Below are positions 8,843 to 17,316 of a stretch of DNA of 64,000 bases, in pieces. Source of the DNA: Pseudoneobacillus rhizosphaerae (GTDB lineage: Bacteria > Bacillota > Bacilli > Bacillales > Cytobacillaceae); NCBI RefSeq assembly GCF_917563885.1, contig NZ_CAKJTG010000016.1:35158-99157 (forward strand), written 5' to 3'. Positions within the stretch are counted from its first letter, which is position 1. Each line of letters opens with the position of its first letter. Both the position numbers and the translations under genes were made by a program. The notes beneath the pieces are model-generated. The model was not told where the DNA came from, made no database searches, and worked only from the letters and a program-made list of their open reading frames with translations.

Positions 8843-9598
8843 ATGAATATAGTTATTACGGATGATTACAGTTCTTTAAGTACCTATGTAGCAAAACAAA
8901 TAGTTACTACGATTAAAAATAACAAACATACTGTCTTGGGTTTACCAACAGGAGGTACACCTGAAGGCATGTATAAAGAGCTTGTGAAGATGTATAACCA
9001 TGGTGAGGTAGATTTTTCAAGTGTTAAAACATTTAACCTAGATGAATATATTGGATTATCAAAAGAGCATTCTCAAAGCTATTACTATTATATGAAAAGG
9101 AATTTATTCAATCATGTAAACCTGAAGCGAGAAAATGTACATGTACCATATAGCAATACGAAAAACATGCAGGTAACGTGTGAGGAGTATGAGCGTGAAA
9201 TAGATTATGCTGGTGGAATCGATTTAATGATTTTAGGAATCGGTCTTAATGGTCATATTGGATTCAATGAACCTGGTTCTTCTGCTACAGATACAACTCG
9301 AATAGTTGACTTAGACGAAAGCACAATAGTTGCTAATTCTAGGTATTTTAGCAGTTTAAAGGATGTACCTAAAAAAGGAATCACGATAGGAATTAAGACG
9401 ATATTAAAAAGTAAAAAAATCATATTAATTGCCTCAGGTTTAAATAAATCACAAATTATTAGTGAAGTTCTAGAAAATGAACCTACGTCGAAAATACCTG
9501 CAACATATTTAAAACTTCATCCAAATGTACAATTAGTTTTAGATAAAGATGCATCTAGTAATTTAGATCCGAGTTTATTTTGTACAACTAATACATGA
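8843..9598 (+). CDS. nagB: Glucosamine-6-phosphate deaminase
   Basis: Converts glucosamine 6-phosphate to fructose 6-phosphate and ammonia. The 251 residues match the family length. Visible motifs are the phosphate loop GLPTGGTPEGMY (33-44), NLDEYIGL with the catalytic D67, and GIGLNGHIGFNEPGSS (132-147) with H138. Asn at 136 replaces the Asp of the E. coli enzyme, as I recall for other Bacillus NagB proteins. It is last in the operon, shows the end product of the pathway is GlcN6P, and is followed by a strong terminator. No nagA deacetylase is present here, which bears on the substrate. Confidence 0.95.
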   Translation: MNIVITDDYSSLSTYVAKQIVTTIKNNKHTVLGLPTGGTPEGMYKELVKMYNHGEVDFSSVKTFNLDEYIGLSKEHSQSYYYYMKRNLFNHVNLKRENVHVPYSNTKNMQVTCEEYEREIDYAGGIDLMILGIGLNGHIGFNEPGSSATDTTRIVDLDESTIVANSRYFSSLKDVPKKGITIGIKTILKSKKIILIASGLNKSQIISEVLENEPTSKIPATYLKLHPNVQLVLDKDASSNLDPSLFCTTNT

Positions 9599-9748
9599 AT
9601 TCCGAGCGGGTGGAGAAAAGAAGACGGAGACAAGTAGAAGCCAGTTTAAACATGGCTTATTTGTACTAACTTGGGATAAATCCCAGATGTTCTACTACTA
9701 GGTAAAAGTCTTCTATCATTTTAGAAAACGACATCTTGAAATTTTTAG

Positions 9749-9795
9749 AGAGGCCTTTCATTAAGTCAGTGAACTTAATGGAGGCCTCTTTTTTT
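9749..9795 (+). terminator. Rho-independent terminator of the amino-sugar operon
   Basis: AGAGGCCTTTCATTAAGT pairs with ACTTAATGGAGGCCTCT with one irregularity, followed by a run of T. It lies 150 bases past nagB. The 9599-9921 gap otherwise shows only a short GGGATAAATCCC hairpin near 9672 and no coding signal. Confidence 0.85.
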
Positions 9796-9921
9796 ATGGC
9801 TATCTTACCCCTTAACTTAAATCCTAATAAATAACCTACTACTGTACGAGTTAATTGCTAAACGATATAATGATGAGAGTTTGTGCCTGAGTAAGTATTT
9901 TTATTAGCAGTGAGGTAGAGT

Positions 9922-10761
9922 ATGAAAAAAACAACCAGAGACATCATTTTTATCATTATTGGTGCATTTCTTTTTGCGTTAGGTGTTAATTTATTTGTTA
10001 TTCCGAACGAGTTTGGGGAAGGCGGGGTAACGGGTATCACAATTATTACCTACTATTTATTTGAGTGGTCACCAGGTTTAGTCAATTTAATTTTGAATGC
10101 ATTTTTATTAATGATTGGTTATAAATTTTTGAATAAGATAACAACGATTTATACGATTATTGCAGTGGTTTTTAATTCGCTTTTTCTTCATCTGACAGAA
10201 GGTTGGAATATTGCTTCTGATGAATTGATGGTGAATGCTATTTTTGGAGGAGTCATTATAGGGGCTGGGATTGGCTTAGTTATTCGGGTTGGTGGAACAA
10301 CAGCAGGTACTACCATCTTAGCAAGGATTACACATAAGTTTTTAGGATGGAATATTAGCTATGGTCTATTGTTTTTTGATTTAATCGTCGCTTTTTCATC
10401 TTATTTTATCATTGGTGCAGAAAAGTTGATGCTGACAATTATTATGCTATATGTGGGAACGAAAGTGATGGAATTTGTAATCGAAGGCTTGAATCCGAAG
10501 AAGGCCATTACGATTATTTCTGATAAACCGGATGACATTGCCAAACAGGTAACTACATTAATGGACAGAGGGGTAACCGTATACTCGGGTCATGGTTATT
10601 ACACAAAAACCCCAAAGGAAATTCTTTATATTGTTATTAGTAAGCAAGAAGTAATAAAGTTGAAACGAATTGTTCAATCAACTGATCCGAATGCTTTCAT
10701 CGCTATACACGATGTTCGTGATGTGTTCGGAGAAGGATTTATTGATATTTCTAAAGCATAA
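9922..10761 (+). CDS. YitT-family membrane protein (DUF161/DUF2179)
   Basis: A 279-residue protein with five or six N-terminal helices (residues about 8-165) containing the GEGGVTGITI and GGTTAGTTILARI motifs of the YitT family, then a cytoplasmic DUF2179 domain (about 195-275) containing GVTVYSGHGYYTKTPKEILY. Bacillus has several paralogues (YitT, YpjC, YqfU, YvjA); their transport role is unproven. It stands alone between two terminators. Start from ATG behind GTGAGG. Confidence 0.88.
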   Translation: MKKTTRDIIFIIIGAFLFALGVNLFVIPNEFGEGGVTGITIITYYLFEWSPGLVNLILNAFLLMIGYKFLNKITTIYTIIAVVFNSLFLHLTEGWNIASDELMVNAIFGGVIIGAGIGLVIRVGGTTAGTTILARITHKFLGWNISYGLLFFDLIVAFSSYFIIGAEKLMLTIIMLYVGTKVMEFVIEGLNPKKAITIISDKPDDIAKQVTTLMDRGVTVYSGHGYYTKTPKEILYIVISKQEVIKLKRIVQSTDPNAFIAIHDVRDVFGEGFIDISKA

Positions 10762-10848
10762 TAAGAGGCTGTTTTAAAAGAGTTTGAATATGAAGATTTG
10801 GTATTTGAGAGGTATCTACCTGTTTTAATTACTAATCTACATGTACTT

Positions 10849-10907
10849 AAGTGCTAGGCACAACTTATGGACAACTGTCCATATAGTGTGCCTGGTACTT
10901 TTTTTTT
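10849..10907 (+). repeat. Palindromic repeat acting as terminator
   Basis: A nested hairpin: outer arms AAGTGCTAGGCACA (10849-10862) and TGTGCCTGGTACTT (10887-10900), inner arms TATGGACA / TGTCCATA, then a T run. This is a full-length copy of a dispersed repeat seen many times in the window, and it is well placed to end the YitT transcript. A partial second copy (GCCTGACAC) follows at 10912-10920. The rest of 10921-11272 is A-rich, with a short TAGATT/AATCTA hairpin near 10955 and two copies of TTAACGATACG, and no gene I can support. Confidence 0.7.
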
Positions 10908-11272
10908 CGTTGCCTGACACATCTTCCCAAGCGGTTTTTATTTTTGGTAGCAAATAGATTTCGAATCTACAGGAAGAATTAAACGATACGATAAAAGTTG
11001 TTTAACGATACGTGGACAAAAAGAAGAAGAAAAATAAAAAGAAAATAAAACAACAACAACAAAAAGAAAAAGTCTTATAACCAATGATAGAGAAAAATCT
11101 AAGCATAGAAAAATGATCGTGACATAGATGCTGAAAAAAAAATTTTGATCTGGTTTTTCAAATATCACTTTTTGAAAATATGCACAAGTTTAATAAAATG
11201 CATATGTCCATTTGCGTCTTTAATCACTATATATTCTATGAAGAGTAATTTTTATAGAAAGGGTGGTTGAAG

Positions 11273-12250
11273 ATGGCAAAGTTTAGAATGGTGAGAGTTG
11301 ATTTTTGGAGGAACCCAGTGGTTTTAGAGGAGATGTCTCCAGAGGATAAGTACTTTTATCTATATCTTCTAACGAATCCGAATACAACTCAAATTGGAAT
11401 CTATCAAATCACAAAGAAACAAATGGCGTTTGATTTGGGTTATTCGATTGAGAGTGTTCATGCGTTAATGGAGCGATTCATCCATCATCACAAGGTCATT
11501 CGTTACAATCCTGAAACACGTGAACTCGCGATTAAAAACTGGGGGAAATACAACCTCCAAAAAGGCGGAAAACCGATCATGGATTGTATTTATTCCGAAT
11601 TAAATGAGGTTGTTGATAAATCACTGATTCAATATGTATCGGAATCAATTCCAAAAGGAGAAATTTGTAGTGTCTATCAATCCTTTTGTAAACAAGTAGA
11701 GGATTCGACAAGTAAGGCAGAAGTAAGTGACCAAGATGACCATGATACATACTTACATACCGAAAGTGAAGAGTATTACGACTTGTTAATGCCTTCTTTA
11801 ACCCTATCTGGACAAGAAAAACAACCAATAGTGTTAATGCCAATACTAGAAAACTTAAACCTGGATAAACCATGCATTCATAATCCGGAAAAGGAAGCTG
11901 TCAAAGAAATTATCGAGTTTTGGGACGACAACGGATTCGGTTATTCGAATCTGAATGCCAAACAGCAGCTGTTAGCGTGGTTAGATGACTCTACCTTTAT
12001 ACAGCCGAAACTGGTTATATTGAAAGCGATGAATATTGCTTGTGCCAACAACAAGAGAAAACTAAGCTATATCATTGGCATTCTTAAAAACTGGGAAAAT
12101 GAATCGTTATTGTCGGTTGAAGAAATTGATGCCTATCAGGAAAACTCAAATACGTTACAAAAGCATAAACAATCGACCGAATCGAAACCTTCTGGCAGAG
12201 ATATTCCAGGTAAATTTGTACTTAATCTTACAGCAGGTGAAGATTGTTAA
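11273..12250 (+). CDS. DnaD-like replication-associated protein
   Basis: A 325-residue protein. The N-terminal part (MAKFRMVRVDFWRNPVV...) is a winged-helix domain of the kind found in phage and plasmid replisome organisers; residues about 205-295 resemble the DnaD DNA-remodelling domain (KEAVKEIIEFWDDNGFGYSN, then YIIGILKNW). The ATG at 11273 is preferred to the TTG at 11267 because AAAGGGTGG then has correct spacing. It stands alone, with no other phage genes nearby, so it may be a domesticated phage or plasmid gene. The 12251-12622 stretch behind it has no convincing gene. Confidence 0.7.
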   Translation: MAKFRMVRVDFWRNPVVLEEMSPEDKYFYLYLLTNPNTTQIGIYQITKKQMAFDLGYSIESVHALMERFIHHHKVIRYNPETRELAIKNWGKYNLQKGGKPIMDCIYSELNEVVDKSLIQYVSESIPKGEICSVYQSFCKQVEDSTSKAEVSDQDDHDTYLHTESEEYYDLLMPSLTLSGQEKQPIVLMPILENLNLDKPCIHNPEKEAVKEIIEFWDDNGFGYSNLNAKQQLLAWLDDSTFIQPKLVILKAMNIACANNKRKLSYIIGILKNWENESLLSVEEIDAYQENSNTLQKHKQSTESKPSGRDIPGKFVLNLTAGEDC

Positions 12251-12622
12251 GTATGGTGGAAAAAGGCATTCCTAGGAAGTTTGATGAAGGCGGATTATTT
12301 GCTTAAGGATACGGGTATTCAACCAATCGCCTGGCAAATACAAGGCATCAAGAATTATTCGTAGAATGTTGGCGTTTACTCAAGCGGGTAAGAATGTGGA
12401 TCTCTTTTACATTTACCACCTTGCCTGACCCTGGACATAGGATCCATTATTTGCGTTAGAAGTCATTTTTTATAGTATTTGCCGGTTAATCATGGGTTTT
12501 ATGAATGATTGTAGTATTATATGATTAAATAAGTAAGAGACTGGAAAGAAAGTGGTTAAAGGCTATACGATTGCTTTTTTAAAGTTTCTTAATCTTTTTA
12601 AAAAATAAAGAGGGATTTCAAC

Positions 12623-13435
12623 ATGAGAAAAAAAGTGCATAGAGTTAAAGTGGAATTAGACGCAGGCGGAATTAAACAGTTATCTGACCTTGAAATAAAA
12701 ACAATCCTCCGTGGAGCTGATGATTTAATCATGAGTGGTGGACGAGTGCTATTAGCCAAGATTCTAGCCGGTTCAAAGGATAAGAAACTACTTGAGCTTG
12801 AGCTTGATACGAGTCCTGTATACGGAGCTTTAAAGGGACAATCGCAGAAGGAGATACTTGCCAAAATTGATTGGATGATTCTTAAGCGATACTTAGCTAT
12901 TGATTATGATAATCGATTCCCTCTATTAGTCTATACAGATAAAGGTTGGGAGATTGAAAGGGAAACGTACTCCGATGAATTATTGGGTAAGCTTGAGCAG
13001 GCAGCGGCAAATAAAGAATATGAATTTGTAAAAACACTTCAGGAGCGAGACCGCGGTTTGATTTTCCTCTTTTTAGATAAGATAGAAGCTTCAGGGAAAA
13101 AGGAGCTAGTAACGATTCTCAGAGCCTGGAAGGAAGTTGCCTATAAAAAAGTTAAAGTTAAGATTCATGAAGTGATAGATACTTTAGAAAAGGTAGAAAA
13201 AGAGGAAACACCTCCGTACGAAAATGAAAGTCAAATCGTTTCATTTAACGCACTTAAAAAGTGGCGCTCTATTCCGGAAATTCATCGAAAACAAATAGAA
13301 CGGAACGTATTTTGTGTGTCATGTCTTGATGCCGTACATATTCAAAACTATACCGTAAAAGAAGACCAAGGAGTCATTAGTCTACACGGTCAATGTGGAA
13401 ATTGTGGGCATGCGGTAGCGAGAGTTGTTGATTAG
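12623..13435 (+). CDS. RQC-like winged-helix protein with C-terminal zinc ribbon
   Basis: A 270-residue soluble protein. Residues about 10-115 resemble an RQC-type winged helix, with the pattern YGALKGQSQKEILAKIDWMI, then YLAIDYDNRFPLLVYTDKGW. The middle is helical and charged. The C-terminus has a four-cysteine zinc ribbon, CVSC ... CGNCG. I recall such proteins as a small 'RQC-minor' family in Bacillus, with DNA binding predicted but no established role. A good GAGGGATTTCAAC site precedes the ATG. It is monocistronic. Confidence 0.6.
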   Translation: MRKKVHRVKVELDAGGIKQLSDLEIKTILRGADDLIMSGGRVLLAKILAGSKDKKLLELELDTSPVYGALKGQSQKEILAKIDWMILKRYLAIDYDNRFPLLVYTDKGWEIERETYSDELLGKLEQAAANKEYEFVKTLQERDRGLIFLFLDKIEASGKKELVTILRAWKEVAYKKVKVKIHEVIDTLEKVEKEETPPYENESQIVSFNALKKWRSIPEIHRKQIERNVFCVSCLDAVHIQNYTVKEDQGVISLHGQCGNCGHAVARVVD

Positions 13436-13440
13436 AAATT

Positions 13441-13463
13441 CAAGTGTCAGGCACTCTCCGTGA
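13441..13463. repeat. Dispersed palindromic repeat, partial copy
   Basis: AAGTGTCAGGCACT shares its core with the full copies at 10849 and 22475. A related fragment, GGTGCCAGACGCTATAGCCC, lies at 13602-13621. Confidence 0.5.
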
Positions 13464-13510
13464 CTTTCCCATTTTAGATTGATAAAGGGTAAATAATAGA
13501 AATTATTACG

Positions 13511-13550
13511 AGAGAGTCTCAAAAGCATATGTTTTTGGGACTCCCTCTCT
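13511..13550. terminator. Probable terminator between convergent genes
   Basis: An imperfect stem pairs GAGTCTCAAAA with TTTTTGGGACTC and extends into AGAG/CTCT. It lies between the RQC-like gene and the convergent oxidoreductase gene. There is no strong T run, so activity is uncertain. Confidence 0.45.
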
Positions 13551-13648
13551 ATTAAGTACATTGTACTTTCCACACGGATTAAATGCCCATTTTGTCTTTT
13601 TTATGGTGCCAGACGCTATAGCCCTAAGGCTGTTCCCACAAAAGGTTC

Positions 13649-14641
13649 CTACAGCAAATTAATCAGAATACGATCGCAGAGTGCCATTGTATTCACATTA
13701 TCACGTCCATTTGAAGTAGGCTTCTCACCACTTATACAACAGTCTATAAAATGAGCCATTTCCCCAACGAAACCTCGTAAATAAAGGTCTCTATAAGTTC
13801 CAGACATAGGTGATGCAGAGGGTGTATATACAGTGTCTGTCTCTTTAAGAGATTTCCATGGTAGATCATCAAATGTTTGCGATTCGTGAACTGTAAGCGT
13901 ATTAACTTCATCAGCAAAAGCAAATCCGTTATCAAACGTAACAAGCATATTTTCACTTTCACGCGACCAAGCCGTCATCCCTGCTAAATAAAGGCTACCA
14001 ACGACGCCATTTTCAAACTTTAACGAAATACTATGAGTGATAAACTCATTGTCACTATTTTTAAACCCCGTTACTTGTACAACTTCTCCAAATAAATAGC
14101 GAACCAGATCAACAACGTGTATAGCAGCAAACTTCATAAATTGTTCTTCATTTTTGCAGAAGGAGGTGCTGTCCACTGCAAATCTTCCTTGAAACGATCG
14201 CACAGTACCTAGTTTACCACCCATAATTAACTCTTTTAACTTTGTATAACAAGGGGCATAGCGTTTCATAAAGCCAACCATTAATGTAACACCAGCTTCT
14301 TCAGCAGCGTCTGCAATTTCAGCAGCTTCATCAGCACTCATCCCAAGAGGCTTTTCAACATAAACATTTTTGCCGGCTTTGATACAATCTAGCACGAGAG
14401 AAGGATGATCCTCAGGTTGAGCAACCACAACAACTCCGTCACATTCTTCATTTTCTAACATCTTTTTATAGTCATCGTAAGGGGAACCAGTGCTTCCAAA
14501 ACGTTGAAGAGCAGCTTTGGAACGATCGATATTACGAGTAGAAATGGCTTGGATTTCTGCTCCCGCTTCAATGGCAGAAGGGTAAATGTTTGTTGATGCA
14601 TGAAATCCTGCACCTATAAAACAGAGACTGGCTTTTTTCAC
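13649..14641 (-). CDS. Gfo/Idh/MocA-family oxidoreductase (orphan)
   Basis: A 330-residue NAD(P)-dependent sugar or inositol dehydrogenase. The N-terminal Rossmann motif is CFIGAGFHASTN, and the family lysine lies in YVEKPLG (residues 95-100). The C-terminal domain is the usual alpha/beta dimerisation fold. A GTG start follows AGGAGCGA on the reverse strand. Unlike the paralogue at 47.2 kb it stands alone between repeats, so its substrate cannot be inferred. Confidence 0.87.
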   Translation of the reverse strand: MKKASLCFIGAGFHASTNIYPSAIEAGAEIQAISTRNIDRSKAALQRFGSTGSPYDDYKKMLENEECDGVVVVAQPEDHPSLVLDCIKAGKNVYVEKPLGMSADEAAEIADAAEEAGVTLMVGFMKRYAPCYTKLKELIMGGKLGTVRSFQGRFAVDSTSFCKNEEQFMKFAAIHVVDLVRYLFGEVVQVTGFKNSDNEFITHSISLKFENGVVGSLYLAGMTAWSRESENMLVTFDNGFAFADEVNTLTVHESQTFDDLPWKSLKETDTVYTPSASPMSGTYRDLYLRGFVGEMAHFIDCCISGEKPTSNGRDNVNTMALCDRILINLL

Positions 14642-14839
14642 TAGTATCGCTCCTATGTGTCTATCCTTATAATGGATACATTTTTTGTATCAAATCAAAA
14701 ATAGCATGAATTCCCATTGATTGTCCATTGCCATTAAATACATAGATATTCTATGTATTGGTATGATCCAATTAAACTGAATTACCTGGTTAATTATTAC
14801 TATTTTGGATGAAAACCTCAATCAGAAAGTAGGTGAAAA

Positions 14840-15017
14840 ATGAAATCAAAAAAATTGCAACGATTATCAATATTAAGTAGTTTTATTTTCATTTTTTATT
14901 ATATTTTCCAATTGTACAATTGCAGATGATCTATTTAAAGTGTTCGTTATGCTGCCTTTTTGGTTGGTGGTGTTGGGCTTCTTTTTATATGTAACTGTCA
15001 GGAACAATTGTTGTTAA
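14840..15017 (+). pseudogene. Frameshifted small membrane protein
   Basis: A good start (AGTAGGTGAAAAATG) opens 29 codons of a hydrophobic peptide that stops at 14927. In another frame a second hydrophobic segment (ADDLFKVFVMLPFWLVVLG) continues to a stop at 15015. Together they look like one two-helix protein broken by a frameshift. No family is recognised. The surrounding 14642-15547 gap holds this remnant and several palindromic repeats but no intact gene I can support. Confidence 0.45.
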
Positions 15018-15111
15018 TTTTAAGAATAGGATTGGGGGACCAATGCTTAATCAATTCATCACTGTCATTCTTTTTCTTATGTCCATTTAATCAAATGGTA
15101 AATTATATAGA

Positions 15112-15185
15112 TTTTTGTCGGTACCTGGTACCATAGCCTGATTTTCTTTTTGTCGTTTTTTGTCGGTACCGGACACCATAGCCCA
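15112..15185. repeat. Two tandem copies of the GTCGGTACC repeat
   Basis: TTTTTGTCGGTACCTGGTAC at 15115 and TTTTTTGTCGGTACCGGACA at 15157 both run into CCATAGCC. The second copy, with its leading GTCG, recurs almost unchanged at 17280-17315. Confidence 0.7.
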
Positions 15186-15281
15186 TCTTCTTCGTACTCA
15201 TCTGGATACAAGATATGCATCATGTCTTCTAATACAGCCATATAAGAAATCATATGAAAGAGCTTATCAGCAATTGGGAAA

Positions 15282-15340
15282 CGGGGACAGGTACGTCTTC
15301 CTCCATTTTTGGAAAGTTGGACAATGTCCCTCTGCCCCAT
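15282..15340. repeat. GGGGACAGG / TGTCCC palindromic repeat
   Basis: GGGGACAGGTACGTC at 15283 and GGACAATGTCCCTCTGCCCC at 15320-15339 form an imperfect hairpin of the GGGACAG class also seen at 20312, 39815 and 63957. Confidence 0.5.
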
Positions 15341-15416
15341 GAATTTGATAGTTCCCCTTTCAATTTTATACCTTCATAAAATTGTATTTTTTACGCGGAC
15401 AAATAAGCATATATGT

Positions 15417-15443
15417 CTTTTGTCAGTGCCTGACACCATTGCC
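15417..15443. repeat. Dispersed palindromic repeat, short copy
   Basis: TTTTGTCAGTGCCTGACACC carries the self-complementary core GTCAG-TGC-CTGAC and runs into ATTGCC, as other copies run into ATAGCC. Confidence 0.55.
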
Positions 15444-15547
15444 TTAATCGTGATATTTATGTGAGGACCAAATGTGCGAAAAAAGAAGGTAATTAGAGGG
15501 AATTAGCAATCTTTGTCGAAAAATAAATAAGGAAAGGAGGAATAATT

Positions 15548-16228
15548 TTGGATAGATTAAAAAACATATTACCCAATCTTGATTATTTATTGGTTCTCTC
15601 AATTTTATGTAGCGCTTTAGTGTTATGTTTCAGAGCAGGATATTATTATTTTTATGGTATTCCAACAATGTTTATTGAACTTGATTTTAAGAGCTTTGGC
15701 TTTGTAAGTGTGATATTAATACTCTCTATTATAATAACTGGAAATTTACCTTTATTAATTGCACTATTTGGCAAAAATCAATTTATTTCAACAAAAATTA
15801 TTGCAACAGTTATTTTTTTAGTAATAGGTGTTATTTCATATTTTTTTAAGGAATATTTATTGGTGTATTTAATCGGTTGCTTAATTATTTTAAGTTTGGT
15901 TTCCTTTATAAAATTCAACTTAAAACAGCATTCTAGAAAAATATCAATATTATTCTTTTTGTTTATTTATCTAATTGCTGTTTCTACTGGATTGGGATGG
16001 GTTACAGCTAAAACAGAGGAATATCAATATGTAATAGATGAAAAGGGGATTTTTACGTTTGTCATTTTGGGTAATTATAAAGACAATTATATTGTGGCAC
16101 CAATTAAATTAGATAAGAATAATAGTTATGAATATGAAGAAAAATATAGTCTTATTAAGATGTCTAATGATAAAAAAGAAGATAATCTTATTATTAGAAA
16201 AGAGAAAATAAAAATTAGAATTAAATAA
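15548..16228 (+). CDS. Hypothetical membrane protein
   Basis: A 226-residue, very AT-rich gene. The protein has about five hydrophobic helices (residues about 12-30, 46-70, 80-105, 106-122 and 136-155), then a soluble lysine-rich tail of about 70 residues. TTG start behind a perfect AAGGAGG. No family is recognised. It lies in the defence island between repeats and an IS3 remnant. A membrane effector role is possible but nothing in the sequence shows it. Confidence 0.65.
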   Translation: MDRLKNILPNLDYLLVLSILCSALVLCFRAGYYYFYGIPTMFIELDFKSFGFVSVILILSIIITGNLPLLIALFGKNQFISTKIIATVIFLVIGVISYFFKEYLLVYLIGCLIILSLVSFIKFNLKQHSRKISILFFLFIYLIAVSTGLGWVTAKTEEYQYVIDEKGIFTFVILGNYKDNYIVAPIKLDKNNSYEYEEKYSLIKMSNDKKEDNLIIRKEKIKIRIK

Positions 16229-16233
16229 ATCGA

Positions 16234-16260
16234 AGACACGGAGTTCCGTGTCTATTTTAT
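16234..16260 (+). terminator. Terminator after the membrane protein gene
   Basis: AGACACGG AGTT CCGTGTCT, a perfect 8-bp stem five bases past the stop, followed by ATTTTATTT. Confidence 0.65.
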
Positions 16261-16381
16261 TTGGAGTGATTATGTATACATGTTGAAAAGTTGCAGCTAT
16301 TGTGGAAGTATACACGATAGGAAATACCAATGTCCGATGCAACCTAGGTGGACCAACTACAAATTTATTCATATAGATGAC

Positions 16382-16582
16382 TAATTTAATGTTTCTATTT
16401 AGTAATTCCAATGTAATCCGACGATAGCCATAGCGACCTGTATGTTCATCAAAAATCTGTTGTATAACTTCCTTAACTTCCTTATATTTATCTGGCCGAT
16501 TCATCTGTTTTACCCAATAATAATACGTACTACGAGGTATTCCAGCCACTTTCACTAGGTCAATGACTTTAAATTCTTCTGG
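16382..16582 (-). pseudogene. IS3-family transposase (orfB) remnant
   Basis: The reverse strand encodes PEEFKVIDLVKVAGIPRS, then TYYYW and HTGRYGYRRITLELLNR, the HTH_21 segment that opens OrfB of IS3/IS150-type elements. Homology stops after NIKL, and the DDE catalytic core is absent. Stops precede the fragment upstream. The open frame that continues toward 16109 is unrelated sequence overlapping the membrane protein gene. A dead trace of insertion. Confidence 0.75.
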
Positions 16583-16632
16583 TCATTACCAGGTACTTAT
16601 ATTTCAGATATAATGAATATGGAGGGGAATTA

Positions 16633-17166
16633 ATGATACATATATCTACTACATTAGACTTGGATTTAGTTAATAATCCAAGAAAAAGCATAATAAATAG
16701 CAAAGAAATAGTAAGACAGTTTCAAAATAATAGCTGGCTAAAAGGGGAAGGCGCTATTTATGTTCTGGTTGATCAAGTACAAAATCCTGGAGAATTTATC
16801 TATGTGGGTTCATCTACAAGAGTTAAAGATTATCCACATGTAACAATTAAAGGTGGGATGAATAGAAAATATAGTTATAAATGGATACATCACCTACCAA
16901 TCTATGCTCAACTGGAAGCTCACTTCATTACTTTTGGAAATGTGCTAGACTTCCCTGCTGTGCAATCCTATTTACCAAAAGCCACATTAAAAGAGCAGGT
17001 AATGACATTTATTGAAACAATTGAGGCTGAAATTGTTTATGCAATACGAGAAAAGACAGGGAAATGGCCAAAATACCAAAATGAAATCCACTTTCATACT
17101 CAACTTGCACAGGATGAATTAATTAAAAAGGAAATAAATCAAACTATGAAAATTCTCAGATTATAG
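16633..17166 (+). CDS. GIY-YIG-like nuclease
   Basis: A 177-residue protein with the elements of a GIY-YIG nuclease: the first strand AIYVLVD (about residues 41-47), FIYVGSSTR (56-64) carrying the YVG form of the YIG motif and a following Arg, a late helix with a candidate catalytic Glu (ETIEAEIVYAIREKTGKWP) and the paired QNEI asparagine. Divergence from the canonical motif makes this a distant member. Start ATG behind GGAGGGG. Directly downstream lies a broken restriction endonuclease gene, so it may belong to a restriction or mobile-element defence set. Function is inferred from fold only. Confidence 0.6.
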   Translation: MIHISTTLDLDLVNNPRKSIINSKEIVRQFQNNSWLKGEGAIYVLVDQVQNPGEFIYVGSSTRVKDYPHVTIKGGMNRKYSYKWIHHLPIYAQLEAHFITFGNVLDFPAVQSYLPKATLKEQVMTFIETIEAEIVYAIREKTGKWPKYQNEIHFHTQLAQDELIKKEINQTMKILRL

Positions 17167-17240
17167 TTGGGGAGTGCCAAAGGTCCCGAACTCTAATCAT
17201 GTTGTGAAACATATCATTAAACAAGAAAATTCGGTTCGGA

Positions 17241-17315
17241 ATTAAGTGCCAGACACCACTGATGTGTCCCTTTTGTATTTGTCGTTTTTTGTCGGTACCG
17301 GACACCGAAGTCCGT
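17241..17315. repeat. Two dispersed palindromic repeats at a pseudogene edge
   Basis: AATTAAGTGCCAGACACCAC at 17240 and GTCGTTTTTTGTCGGTACCG at 17281, continuing GACACCGAAGTCC. The second copy abuts the truncated 5' end of the restriction endonuclease remnant at 17317. Confidence 0.65.
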
Positions 17316-17316
17316 T

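Noticed and set aside
10938..11168. Reverse-strand frame of 76 codons
   Set aside because: Composition follows the A-rich plus strand (poly-Phe/Ser), with no start signal.
11273..12250. Prophage in the accessory region
   Set aside because: The DnaD-like gene is isolated; no integrase, structural or lysis genes are seen nearby.
12251..12622. Possible continuation of a phage-type replication gene behind the DnaD-like gene
   Set aside because: Short frames such as one opening MVEKGIPRKFDEGGLFA stop quickly and I could not join them to a known family.
15077..15340. Open frames on both strands in the repeat-rich gap
   Set aside because: They run through palindromic repeats, lack ribosome binding sites and have no protein-like pattern.
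16109..16555. Intact transposase gene on the reverse strand
   Set aside because: Only the first part matches IS3 OrfB; the rest is antisense to the membrane protein gene and its downstream region.
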